Positions 7,179 to 12,233 of a DNA stretch of 12,233 bases are shown here, in pieces (within the stretch, counting starts at the first letter, position 1; the number at the start of each line of letters is the position of its first letter). This DNA comes from Candidatus Micrarchaeia archaeon. GTDB taxonomy: Archaea; Micrarchaeota; Micrarchaeia; Anstonellales; JAHKLY01. The position numbers and the translations under genes were made by a program. Below the pieces are notes generated by a model. The model was not told where the DNA came from and searched no databases. It saw only the letters and a program-made list of their open reading frames with translations. The stretch spans positions 1 to 12,233 of the forward strand of contig JBAZFO010000033.1 in the NCBI GenBank assembly GCA_041653315.1, written 5' to 3'.

Positions 7179-7888
7179 TATTCATTCACCCAGTCATTAT
7201 TAATAACAAATAAATATTTTGCAACAGTAATAATTTCTTCCCCTTCTACATCTAATTTTGCAATTTTTTGTTTTGAGGTTTCTGTTTTTACAATCTCTTT
7301 TAATTCTCCTATTTTACCAGTATGTTTTCCATCCATGATATAACATTTTGCTCCGTTTTCTAATTTTAAGATTCCATTTATTTTTTTATCAACTAAAGAT
7401 AAAATTATTGTATCTCCATTTTTAATGTTATTATCTGCAATTATTGTTTTACCATCGTGTAAAGATATGGTTATCTTATTATTTTTTATTTTGTTTTTCT
7501 TTACTACTTTTTCTAATTTCATTTTTGCATTTTTTTCATTAATTTCTTTTGGTACTAATTTAATATTTTTATTTAAATAAAATCTATAATGTTTATTTTC
7601 TTCAGTTAAAGATATAATATCCATTAATCCAATTGGTAGTTTATGATCTTTTACTTCTTTTCCATCTACAAGTATCTTTTTTTCTTTAATTAATTTTTTA
7701 GCTTCTTTATTTGTTTTTGCTATTTTTAATGAATCTCTTAGAATAACAGCTAAAGGTACACTTTTTTCTTTATTATGTGGACCAGGTCTTGTTCCAACAA
7801 TCCATTTATGTCCTTTTCTTTTTTCCAATACAGTTATTGTAGAAGTATTGAGCCTTTTTTTATGAATTGATCCACCTTTTTTACTCAT
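7178..7888 (-). CDS. rps4e: Small-subunit ribosomal protein eS4
   Basis: Archaeal/eukaryotic small-subunit protein, unrelated in overall fold to bacterial uS4. The 236 residues contain the conserved N-terminus (KKGGSIHKKRLN, HKWIVGTRPGPH), an S4 RNA-binding domain at about 43-105, and a KOW-type segment at about 178-205 (GAKCYIMDGKHTGKIGELKEI). The C-terminal end (TVAKYLFVI) matches the family. ATG at 7888 has AGGTGA five bases upstream, and this site contains the TGA stop of uL24. Placement between uL24 and uL5 is the archaeal norm. Confidence 0.97.
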   Translation of the reverse strand: MSKKGGSIHKKRLNTSTITVLEKRKGHKWIVGTRPGPHNKEKSVPLAVILRDSLKIAKTNKEAKKLIKEKKILVDGKEVKDHKLPIGLMDIISLTEENKHYRFYLNKNIKLVPKEINEKNAKMKLEKVVKKNKIKNNKITISLHDGKTIIADNNIKNGDTIILSLVDKKINGILKLENGAKCYIMDGKHTGKIGELKEIVKTETSKQKIAKLDVEGEEIITVAKYLFVINNDWVNE

Positions 7889-7893
7889 TTATT

Positions 7894-8250
7894 TCACCTT
7901 TTAAATATTTTTGTTCTATCTTTATCCATTTCTAATTCAATAATTTCTGTGTTTGAAGGTTTTATTGCAATTGGTTTTTCAGTTCCTTTTGCATTCACTC
8001 TTACTATTCCTTCTATATATATTATTGATTTTTTATAATTTACTTTTAGTATTTTACCTTCTTTTCCTTTTTGTTTTCCTACTTTTATTTTTACTTTATC
8101 TCCTTTTTTAATTCCAATAGTTCTCTTTTTTGTTCCTAATTTTTCTTTTACACTTTTTGAAATATGTGCTTTAATGAATTTTTTTCTTAAATGCATTGGT
8201 GCTGTTCTTATGTACTTCCTTTGTTTTTTTGGTTTTGCTGATTTAATCAT
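7894..8250 (-). CDS. rpl24: Large-subunit ribosomal protein uL24
   Basis: Early-assembly 23S rRNA-binding protein near the exit tunnel. The 118 residues have the archaeal N-terminus (SAKPKKQRKYIRTAPMHLRKK), then the KOW motif GDKVKIKVGKQKGKEGKI at about 50-67, then the archaeal ending EMDKDR. The open frame extends to GTG at 8259, but that codon is the GTG of the AGGTGA ribosome-binding site. ATG at 8250, five bases downstream, is the likely start. The TAG stop of uL14 abuts the same site. Confidence 0.96.
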   Translation of the reverse strand: MIKSAKPKKQRKYIRTAPMHLRKKFIKAHISKSVKEKLGTKKRTIGIKKGDKVKIKVGKQKGKEGKILKVNYKKSIIYIEGIVRVNAKGTEKPIAIKPSNTEIIELEMDKDRTKIFKR

Positions 8251-8255
8251 ATTTT

Positions 8256-8262
8256 TCACCTA
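8256..8262 (-). promoter_or_regulatory. Fused uL14 stop and uL24 ribosome-binding site
   Basis: TAGGTGA combines the uL14 TAG stop with the GGTGA site five bases before the uL24 ATG at 8250. The in-frame GTG at 8259 is part of this site and is not the start. Confidence 0.85.
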
Positions 8263-8661
8263 AATTACAATTGATGCTATTGCAGCAACTTTTGGATATC
8301 TTTCTACAATTTCTCTTCCAATTGCACCTTTTATTTCTGTTCCAATTGGAATTTTCTTTTCAGGATCTATTTCTACTCCTGCATTATCTTCAAATTGAAT
8401 TCTTGTTCCATCTGAACGTCTGTATTCTTTTTTTTGTCTAACTATTAATACTTTAACAACTTTTTTTCTTTTTTGTGGATTTCCTTTTTTAACAGAACAT
8501 ATTGCTATATCACCAACGCCCGCACTTGGATATCTTTTTCTAACTCCTTGATAATCCTTAACTCCTATTATCTCATAGATTTTTGCTCCACTATTATCTG
8601 CGCAATTTAATCTTGTTCCATTAGTTAAGGATTTTGTTATCTTTGCGGTTAATGGTTTCAT
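8260..8661 (-). CDS. rpl14: Large-subunit ribosomal protein uL14
   Basis: Large-subunit protein at the subunit interface. The 133 residues match the archaeal length of about 132. Key blocks are NCADNSGAKI (19-28), GDIAICSVKKGNP (50-62), RRSDGTRIQFEDNAGV (81-96) and the C-terminal KGAIGREIVERYPKVAAIA (111-129). ATG at 8661 follows GGTGA with seven-base spacing, and that site lies in the last codons of uS17. Confidence 0.98.
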   Translation of the reverse strand: MKPLTAKITKSLTNGTRLNCADNSGAKIYEIIGVKDYQGVRKRYPSAGVGDIAICSVKKGNPQKRKKVVKVLIVRQKKEYRRSDGTRIQFEDNAGVEIDPEKKIPIGTEIKGAIGREIVERYPKVAAIASIVI

Positions 8662-8664
8662 ATT

Positions 8665-8967
8665 TTATTCACCTTTTAATATTTCTATAATTGTCCATGC
8701 TTTTGTTTTGCTAATTTTTCTGCATTCTGCAATTTTTACTGTATCCCCAATTTGTGCGTTTATACATGGGGGATTATGAGCATGAATTTTTGAATGTGTT
8801 CTTGCATATCTTTTATATTTATTTATTTTTTTTGCTGTGTGTTTTTGTATTACTGCTGTTTTGCTTGATCTATTGTTTATTACTTTTCCAACTAACACAC
8901 CACCACGAATTTTAATATCTCCATGTTTAAAGCAATGTTTATCATTACATTCTTTTTTTTCAGTCAT
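8665..8967 (-). CDS. rps17: Small-subunit ribosomal protein uS17
   Basis: Primary 16S rRNA-binding protein. The 100-residue archaeal form begins with a Cys-containing leader (C7, C12 in ECNDKHCFKHG). It then has the OB-fold core RGGVLVGKVINNRSSKTAVI, the signature KIHAHNPPCINAQIGDTVKI (60-79) and ECRKISKTKAW (81-91). ATG at 8967 overlaps the rnp1 stop as ATGA, with AGGTGA five bases upstream inside rnp1, so the start is well supported and probably coupled to rnp1. Confidence 0.97.
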   Translation of the reverse strand: MTEKKECNDKHCFKHGDIKIRGGVLVGKVINNRSSKTAVIQKHTAKKINKYKRYARTHSKIHAHNPPCINAQIGDTVKIAECRKISKTKAWTIIEILKGE

Positions 8968-9245
8968 TTTTTCACCTTTTTTATTCTGTCTTCAGGAGAA
9001 TAACAAATTTCTTCTCCTTCAACATTCATTTTTTGATTTCCAACTTTAAATTGGAAAACACATCCTTTTTTTGGAATTATTTTTTCTCCATTTTGTGTTT
9101 CAATCAAAAACACATTTTTTTTCTCATCAATAATTTTTCCTTTGATTCCCATATATGGTTTGGATATACTTTTTGTTATCTCAACATCCAATCCAATTAA
9201 TTCATGGAATTTAATATTATTTTTTTTAATCATTTTTTTACCCAT
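8964..9245 (-). CDS. rnp1: RNase P protein component 1 (Rpp29/Pop4 homologue)
   Basis: Archaeal RNase P protein subunit, which partners the catalytic RNA in tRNA 5' processing. The 93 residues show the Rpp29 pattern: HELIGLDVEI (14-23), YMGIKGKIIDEKKNVFLIET (31-50) and KKGCVFQFKV (59-68), consistent with the Sm-like barrel. The sui1-rnp1-rps17 order is standard in archaea. ATG at 9245 is one base after the SUI1 stop and has no recognisable Shine-Dalgarno. ATG at 9233 (MIKKNN) is an alternative with only a weak GGGT upstream. Identity is secure; the exact start is not. Confidence 0.93.
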   Translation of the reverse strand: MGKKMIKKNNIKFHELIGLDVEITKSISKPYMGIKGKIIDEKKNVFLIETQNGEKIIPKKGCVFQFKVGNQKMNVEGEEICYSPEDRIKKVKK

Positions 9246-9246
9246 T

Positions 9247-9552
9247 TCATTCGATTGAAATTATTTTTTCTGGATATCCCATTTTTATTAATATTTTTTT
9301 TGTCTTATTTTTATGGTCTCCTTGTAAAACAATTACTCCATCTTTTGCTGTTCCTCCACATGCAAGTTCTTGTTTTAATTGTTTTACTGCCTTATTCATT
9401 TGTTCTTTGTCGATACCTTCAATTATTGTTACCAATTTATTGAATCTTTTTTTTGTTGTGTATACTTTCAATTGTTGTGTTTCTTCTTTTTCAAGAATTT
9501 CACATACACATATATCTTTAGGTAATCCACACTTCGCGCATATTTCAGGCAT
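9247..9552 (-). CDS. Translation initiation factor aIF1/SUI1, with N-terminal zinc knuckle
   Basis: Archaeal SUI1/eIF1 homologue that monitors start-codon selection on the small subunit. The 101 residues start with four cysteines (C5, C8, C15, C17 in CAKCGLPKDICVC), the short zinc-binding leader typical of archaeal SUI1. The SUI1 fold follows, with LVTIIEGID (40-48), ELACGGTAKDG (62-72), VLQGDHKNK (75-83) and the ending MGYPEKI. An ATG three codons earlier (9561) sits one base from GAGGTG, which is too close. ATG at 9552 has ten-base spacing and the family N-terminus (MPEIC). The first eight bases overlap the end of uL29. Confidence 0.95.
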   Translation of the reverse strand: MPEICAKCGLPKDICVCEILEKEETQQLKVYTTKKRFNKLVTIIEGIDKEQMNKAVKQLKQELACGGTAKDGVIVLQGDHKNKTKKILIKMGYPEKIISIE

Positions 9553-9856
9553 TCTTTTCATCCACCTCAGATTTTTTTATTTCTTTTTTTTCTTCTGGTT
9601 TTTTACTTTTCACTTCTGTTTTTTCTTTAATAACAGGAGTTTTAATCTCTCTTTTAATATTTAATTTTTTTTCATTCATTAATGTTTTAACAATAGCAAT
9701 TAATTTTTTTAAACTCTTTAATTTACCTGGATTTGGAGCACGTCCGCCTGCTTTAACTTGTGTTGTTTCTATTAATAGTTCTTTTTGAATTTCTTCAAAT
9801 CTTTTTTGTAAGTTGTTTTCATCCAACACTCTTAAATTATTAATTCTACTTGTCAT
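9545..9856 (-). CDS. rpl29: Large-subunit ribosomal protein uL29, extended C-terminus
   Basis: Large-subunit protein at the tunnel exit, part of the docking surface for SRP. The family core of two helices occupies residues about 1-68: LDENNLQKRFEEIQKELL, AGGRAPNPGKLKSLKK, then IAIVKTLMNEKK. Archaeal L29 is usually about 65-75 residues. Here a further 35 or so Lys/Glu-rich residues follow. The tail is real coding sequence in frame up to TGA, and it overlaps sui1 by eight bases. ATG at 9856 has GAGG upstream and lies 14 bases after uS3. Confidence 0.95.
   Translation of the reverse strand: MTSRINNLRVLDENNLQKRFEEIQKELLIETTQVKAGGRAPNPGKLKSLKKLIAIVKTLMNEKKLNIKREIKTPVIKEKTEVKSKKPEEKKEIKKSEVDEKNA
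9563..9568 (-). promoter_or_regulatory. Ribosome-binding site of SUI1 within uL29
   Basis: GAGGTG, inside the last codons of uL29, lies ten bases from ATG 9552 but one base from ATG 9561. The spacing favours the inner start, which also matches the family N-terminus. Confidence 0.75.
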
Positions 9857-9870
9857 TATTTTTCCTCTTA

Positions 9871-10623
9871 TTATTTTTTACCTTTTTTCTTCATTGGCAT
9901 TTTCCTTTTCTTTAATGGTGCAATTCTTTTTTTCTTATCATCTTCTCCATTAGTTTCTTCGTTATCTTCTCCTCTTCTTTTTATGTTTTCAATTTCTTCT
10001 GCACCAGATATAATTTTTGGAATTTCAATTTTTTGTCCAGTTTCTTTGTCTGGGAATATTGTTCCTGGAGGTACTATTCTAACATATATACCTATTGCAC
10101 CAGCTTTTGGATATGCAGCATAATGTGCTTTTCTTACTAATCTTGTTGGTTCTCCTGATTTTGGAATGTATCCTGCTAAAACTCTAAATGATCTTGCTCT
10201 GCCTCCTTTTCCTGCTAGTTTTCCAGATGCAACAATCTCTGAACCCATTGCACCAGAACTCATTATTTCTTTTAATAATCCATTTAAAATTGGTTTAACT
10301 TTTTTACCCATTTCAATATATCTACATGCTCTTTTAGCAACTAAAATTGGGTTTAAAATAGGATTTGGAGTTTCAACCACTGCTATTTGTGGATTATCCA
10401 TACCAAATTCATCTTTTATAATATCAGTTATTTTTTTTATATTTTTTCCTTTTTTACCTATTACTTTTCCTGGTTTCATTACTTCAACTTCTATTCTTGT
10501 AACTATTGGAGTTCTTTGAATATTAACTCCTGAAAATCCAGATCTATCTAGTTCTTTTTCTAGGAATTTTGAAACTTTATATTTTGCAATTGAATCTTTT
10601 ATGAATTTTCTTTCTATAGCCAT
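9871..10623 (-). CDS. rps3: Small-subunit ribosomal protein uS3
   Basis: Small-subunit head protein lining the mRNA entry tunnel. The 250 residues carry an N-terminal KH domain with the GxxG loop at 56-59 in KPGKVIGKKGKN. The C-terminal uS3 domain includes GKLAGKGGRARSFRV and KAGAIGIYVRIVPPG. The tail is charged, with a Glu/Asp patch then a Lys-rich end (about 212-250). The frame opens 11 codons earlier (ATG 10656), but that start would overlap uL22 and lacks a ribosome-binding site. ATG at 10623 has AGGGGT six bases upstream and gives the family-like start MAIERKFI. Confidence 0.97.
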   Translation of the reverse strand: MAIERKFIKDSIAKYKVSKFLEKELDRSGFSGVNIQRTPIVTRIEVEVMKPGKVIGKKGKNIKKITDIIKDEFGMDNPQIAVVETPNPILNPILVAKRACRYIEMGKKVKPILNGLLKEIMSSGAMGSEIVASGKLAGKGGRARSFRVLAGYIPKSGEPTRLVRKAHYAAYPKAGAIGIYVRIVPPGTIFPDKETGQKIEIPKIISGAEEIENIKRRGEDNEETNGEDDKKKRIAPLKKRKMPMKKKGKK

Positions 10624-10629
10624 TTTTAT

Positions 10630-10635
10630 ACCCCT
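10630..10635 (-). promoter_or_regulatory. Ribosome-binding site of uS3 fixing the inner ATG
   Basis: AGGGGT lies six bases upstream of ATG 10623 and downstream of the alternative ATG 10656, so it can serve only the shorter uS3. It deviates from the GGTGA seen at most other genes here. Confidence 0.75.
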
Positions 10636-10639
10636 AATA

Positions 10640-11077
10640 TTAGATTTTTTCCTCAAGAATTATTTCAATAAAGGAAGTTTCATAATTTGCCATCATGGAT
10701 TTTCCTTTTGGAGCAACTCTTGGGTATGTCTTTTGTTTATTTGCTGCAATGTGTGCAACATATGGATTTAATAATCCTTTTGAATCTGCATTTGCTTTTG
10801 CATTTTTTAATACTTCTAAAATAATTTTTGAAGCTTTTATAGGCCATCTACCTTTTTTTCCTCCAAGTTCTTTTCTATGTGCCATTCGTTTATTATGTTT
10901 TCTGAATCTTACTACTTGTTTTCCTTCTGAAGCATCTCTTAAAAAAGTTAATGCATTATCAGTTTCCATTCCTCTTACATTATCACAAACTGCTGAAAGC
11001 TGTTTATATGAAGCATTTACACCTTCTATCCTTGCTTTCGCACTTTTTTCTGAGCTGTTTATCATATATTTTTTCAT
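10640..11077 (-). CDS. rpl22: Large-subunit ribosomal protein uL22
   Basis: Large-subunit protein with a beta-hairpin in the exit tunnel. The 145 residues show the archaeal signature region HRKELGGKKGRWPIKASKIILEVLKNA (about 67-93), AHIAANKQKTYPRVAPKGKS (108-127) and the ending TSFIEIILEEK. ATG at 11077 lies four bases after GGTTGA, an imperfect Shine-Dalgarno fused to the uS19 TAG stop. A second in-frame ATG four codons on (11065) is further from it. The gap to uS3 is 16 bases with the corrected uS3 start. Confidence 0.97.
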   Translation of the reverse strand: MKKYMINSSEKSAKARIEGVNASYKQLSAVCDNVRGMETDNALTFLRDASEGKQVVRFRKHNKRMAHRKELGGKKGRWPIKASKIILEVLKNAKANADSKGLLNPYVAHIAANKQKTYPRVAPKGKSMMANYETSFIEIILEEKI

Positions 11078-11086
11078 ATAATCAAC

Positions 11087-11491
11087 CTACTTTAGAGGTA
11101 CGAATTTTGAACCTCTTGTAGCTCCTACTCCAGGTCCTGAATGTGCGACTCTGCCAGTTGTATGTGCAAAATCGCCTAATCTATGTCCTAATTTATCAAT
11201 AGTAATCTCAACTTTTTTGAATTCTTTTCCATTATGAATTGCAAATGTTAAACCAAGCCATTCTGGTAATATTATTGCTGAACGTATATGGGTTTTAATT
11301 GCTCTTGTTGTTTTATCATCTTTTTTTAATTTTTTTACTTTTTGAACTAATTTTTTGAATTTTAAAAATTTTGAATTCATTCTTTTTATTGTTCTTCTAT
11401 CTCTAGAAGTTAATAAGTTTGAAAATTCTTCAATACTCATTTTTTGTAATTCTTCTTCTGTTTTTCCTTTATATGTTAATATTTTTGCCAA
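11087..11491 (-). CDS. rps19: Small-subunit ribosomal protein uS19 (TTG start)
   Basis: Small-subunit head protein. The 134 residues have an archaeal N-terminal extension, then TRAIKTHIRSAIILPEWLGLTFAIHNGKEF (62-91) and the C-terminal signature GHRLGDFAHTTGRVAHSGPG (102-121), with the ending GSKFVPLK. The start is TTG at 11491, five bases after GGTGA. An ATG at 11495 within ATGATTG is out of frame. The family alignment begins at about the TTG (MAKILTYKGKT), so TTG initiation is the best reading. The TAG stop opens the uL22 ribosome-binding site. Confidence 0.95.
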   Translation of the reverse strand: MAKILTYKGKTEEELQKMSIEEFSNLLTSRDRRTIKRMNSKFLKFKKLVQKVKKLKKDDKTTRAIKTHIRSAIILPEWLGLTFAIHNGKEFKKVEITIDKLGHRLGDFAHTTGRVAHSGPGVGATRGSKFVPLK

Positions 11492-11496
11492 TCATA

Positions 11497-11501
11497 TCAC
11501 C
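11497..11501 (-). promoter_or_regulatory. Ribosome-binding site of uS19 fixing a TTG start
   Basis: GGTGA on the minus strand lies five bases upstream of TTG at 11491. It is only one base from the out-of-frame ATG at 11495, too close for that ATG to be used. It therefore supports TTG initiation. Confidence 0.8.
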
Positions 11502-11503
11502 AT

Positions 11504-12232
11504 TTATCCTTTTTTCTTTCTACCTGTTCTTCTTGGTGCTATATGTCCAACTTTTTGTCCTGGGGATGCGTTTCTTGAAACTGAACTTGATGTTCCAACA
11601 TGATGTTGTTTACCTCCATGTGGATGTGCAACTGCGTTCATAGCTACTCCCCTAACTTTTGGCCATCTTGAATTATTTGCTTTTGATTTAAAATGTCCAT
11701 GTCCTGCTGTTAACATTGGTTTTTCTAATCTTCCTCCTCCTGCAATAATACCTATTTGTGCTCTGCAGTTAGAAGTTAATTTTATTACTTTTTTACTTGG
11801 TAATTTAATTATAATATTTTCTCCTTCTTTTGCTACTAATGTTGCGTATGAACCAGGAGATCTTACGAGTTTTCCTCTATCTCCAGCTTTAATTTCTAAA
11901 TTATAAATATAACTGCCTTCTGGTATTTTCCCAATTGGTAAAATATTGCCAGTATTTGTTTTTGCAGATACTCCGCAATCAATATGATCTCCAATTTTTA
12001 AGCCTTCTGTTGCAGGTAAAACTGAAATATCTCCATTTTCAAATAATATTTCCATTAATAATGATTGATGTCCTGGGTCATCTAAAAATCCAATTATTTC
12101 TCCTCTTATTGAAGATTCTTTTTCAAGAGCATCATAATTTCTAAATCCTGTTCTTGCTTTAAATCTATGACTTGGTGCTTTGTATGCTGGACTTCCTTTC
12201 CCTCTTTTTTGTTGTGTTAATCGTTTACCCAT
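11504..12232 (-). CDS. rpl2: Large-subunit ribosomal protein uL2
   Basis: Core large-subunit protein needed for subunit association and the peptidyl-transferase centre. The 242-residue archaeal form is complete: ATG at 12232 is one base inside the window edge and the stop is TAA at 11504. Diagnostic blocks are MGKRLTQQKRGKGSP at the start, GNILPIGKIPEG (95-106), CRAQIGIIAGGGRLEKP (156-172), WPKVRGVAMNAV (190-201) and KVGHIAPRRTGRK (227-239). The loop after VAMNAV reads AHPHGGKQHHVG (202-213), a departure from the usual bacterial DHPHGGG and archaeal DHPFGGG. Its ribosome-binding site lies outside the window. Confidence 0.98.
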   Translation of the reverse strand: MGKRLTQQKRGKGSPAYKAPSHRFKARTGFRNYDALEKESSIRGEIIGFLDDPGHQSLLMEILFENGDISVLPATEGLKIGDHIDCGVSAKTNTGNILPIGKIPEGSYIYNLEIKAGDRGKLVRSPGSYATLVAKEGENIIIKLPSKKVIKLTSNCRAQIGIIAGGGRLEKPMLTAGHGHFKSKANNSRWPKVRGVAMNAVAHPHGGKQHHVGTSSSVSRNASPGQKVGHIAPRRTGRKKKG

Positions 12233-12233
12233 A

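Noticed and set aside
10624..10656. A longer uS3 with 11 extra N-terminal residues
   Set aside because: It would overlap uL22 and lacks a ribosome-binding site, while the inner ATG has AGGGGT at proper spacing and a family-like N-terminus.
10166..11081. Plus-strand open frames opposite uS3 and uL22 (117 and 128 residues)
   Set aside because: Both mirror conserved ribosomal genes on the minus strand, and no start signal or domain supports them.
1..12233. A hidden novel system, promoter, terminator or mobile element between genes
   Set aside because: All gaps are about 17 bases or shorter, gene order is the standard archaeal one, and no repeat, RNA gene or foreign gene was seen.
1..12233. Assignment to an AT-rich methanogen (Methanosphaera/Methanobrevibacter type)
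   Set aside because: Gene order alone would allow it. The SecY loop, the uL2 loop and the AdkA P-loop all differ from the methanogen sequences I recall. A DPANN-like archaeon fits better, but only a phylogeny of the concatenated ribosomal proteins would settle it.

Overview
The window is a near gap-free run of 24 genes, all read from the minus strand (right to left). It is the archaeal S10/spc ribosomal-protein superoperon from uL2 to an EMC3-like membrane insertase. It is plainly archaeal. It carries proteins absent from bacterial versions of this cluster (eS4, eL32, eL19, SUI1/aIF1, the RNase P protein Rnp1, an archaeal AdkA-type adenylate kinase). The order matches the classical archaeal order, and the ribosome-binding sites are the archaeal GGTGA type. 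The sequence is strongly A+T-rich, with Ile ATA, Lys AAA and Arg AGA prominent. The A+T bias, an enlarged external loop in SecY and a divergent uL2 signature suggest a DPANN-type archaeon (Woesearchaeota/Pacearchaeota-like). That placement is inference and was not tested by phylogeny.

Layout in transcription order. The S10-operon part holds uL2 (start codon one base from the right edge), uS19, uL22, uS3, uL29, then the non-ribosomal pair SUI1 and Rnp1, then uS17. The spc part holds uL14, uL24, eS4, uL5, uS14, uS8, uL6, eL32, eL19, uL18, uS5, uL30 and uL15. The membrane and nucleotide part holds secY, adkA and an EMC3/TMCO1 (DUF106) gene that runs off the left edge and is called here by direct translation. 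No intergenic gap exceeds about 17 bases. There is no room for an independent promoter or terminator, and no RNA gene, repeat, mobile element or CRISPR was seen. The promoter must lie to the right of the window.

The genes jointly supply both ribosomal subunits, an initiation factor, an RNase P subunit for tRNA 5' maturation, and the translocon (SecY) plus a YidC/Oxa1-superfamily insertase. Start codons were reassigned for six genes (uS3, SUI1, uL24, uS14, uL6, eL32), because the longest frame begins inside the Shine-Dalgarno region or leaves the usual spacing. Five of those sites have their own entries; the uL6 site is described under its gene.

I found no novel system. The most interesting points are these: every TAG stop is fused to the next gene's ribosome-binding site; uL2 has substitutions beside its conserved histidine; SecY has an enlarged loop; uS19 starts with TTG beside an out-of-frame ATG; rnp1 has no visible ribosome-binding site; and the adenylate kinase has a canonical P-loop where methanogen AdkA does not.
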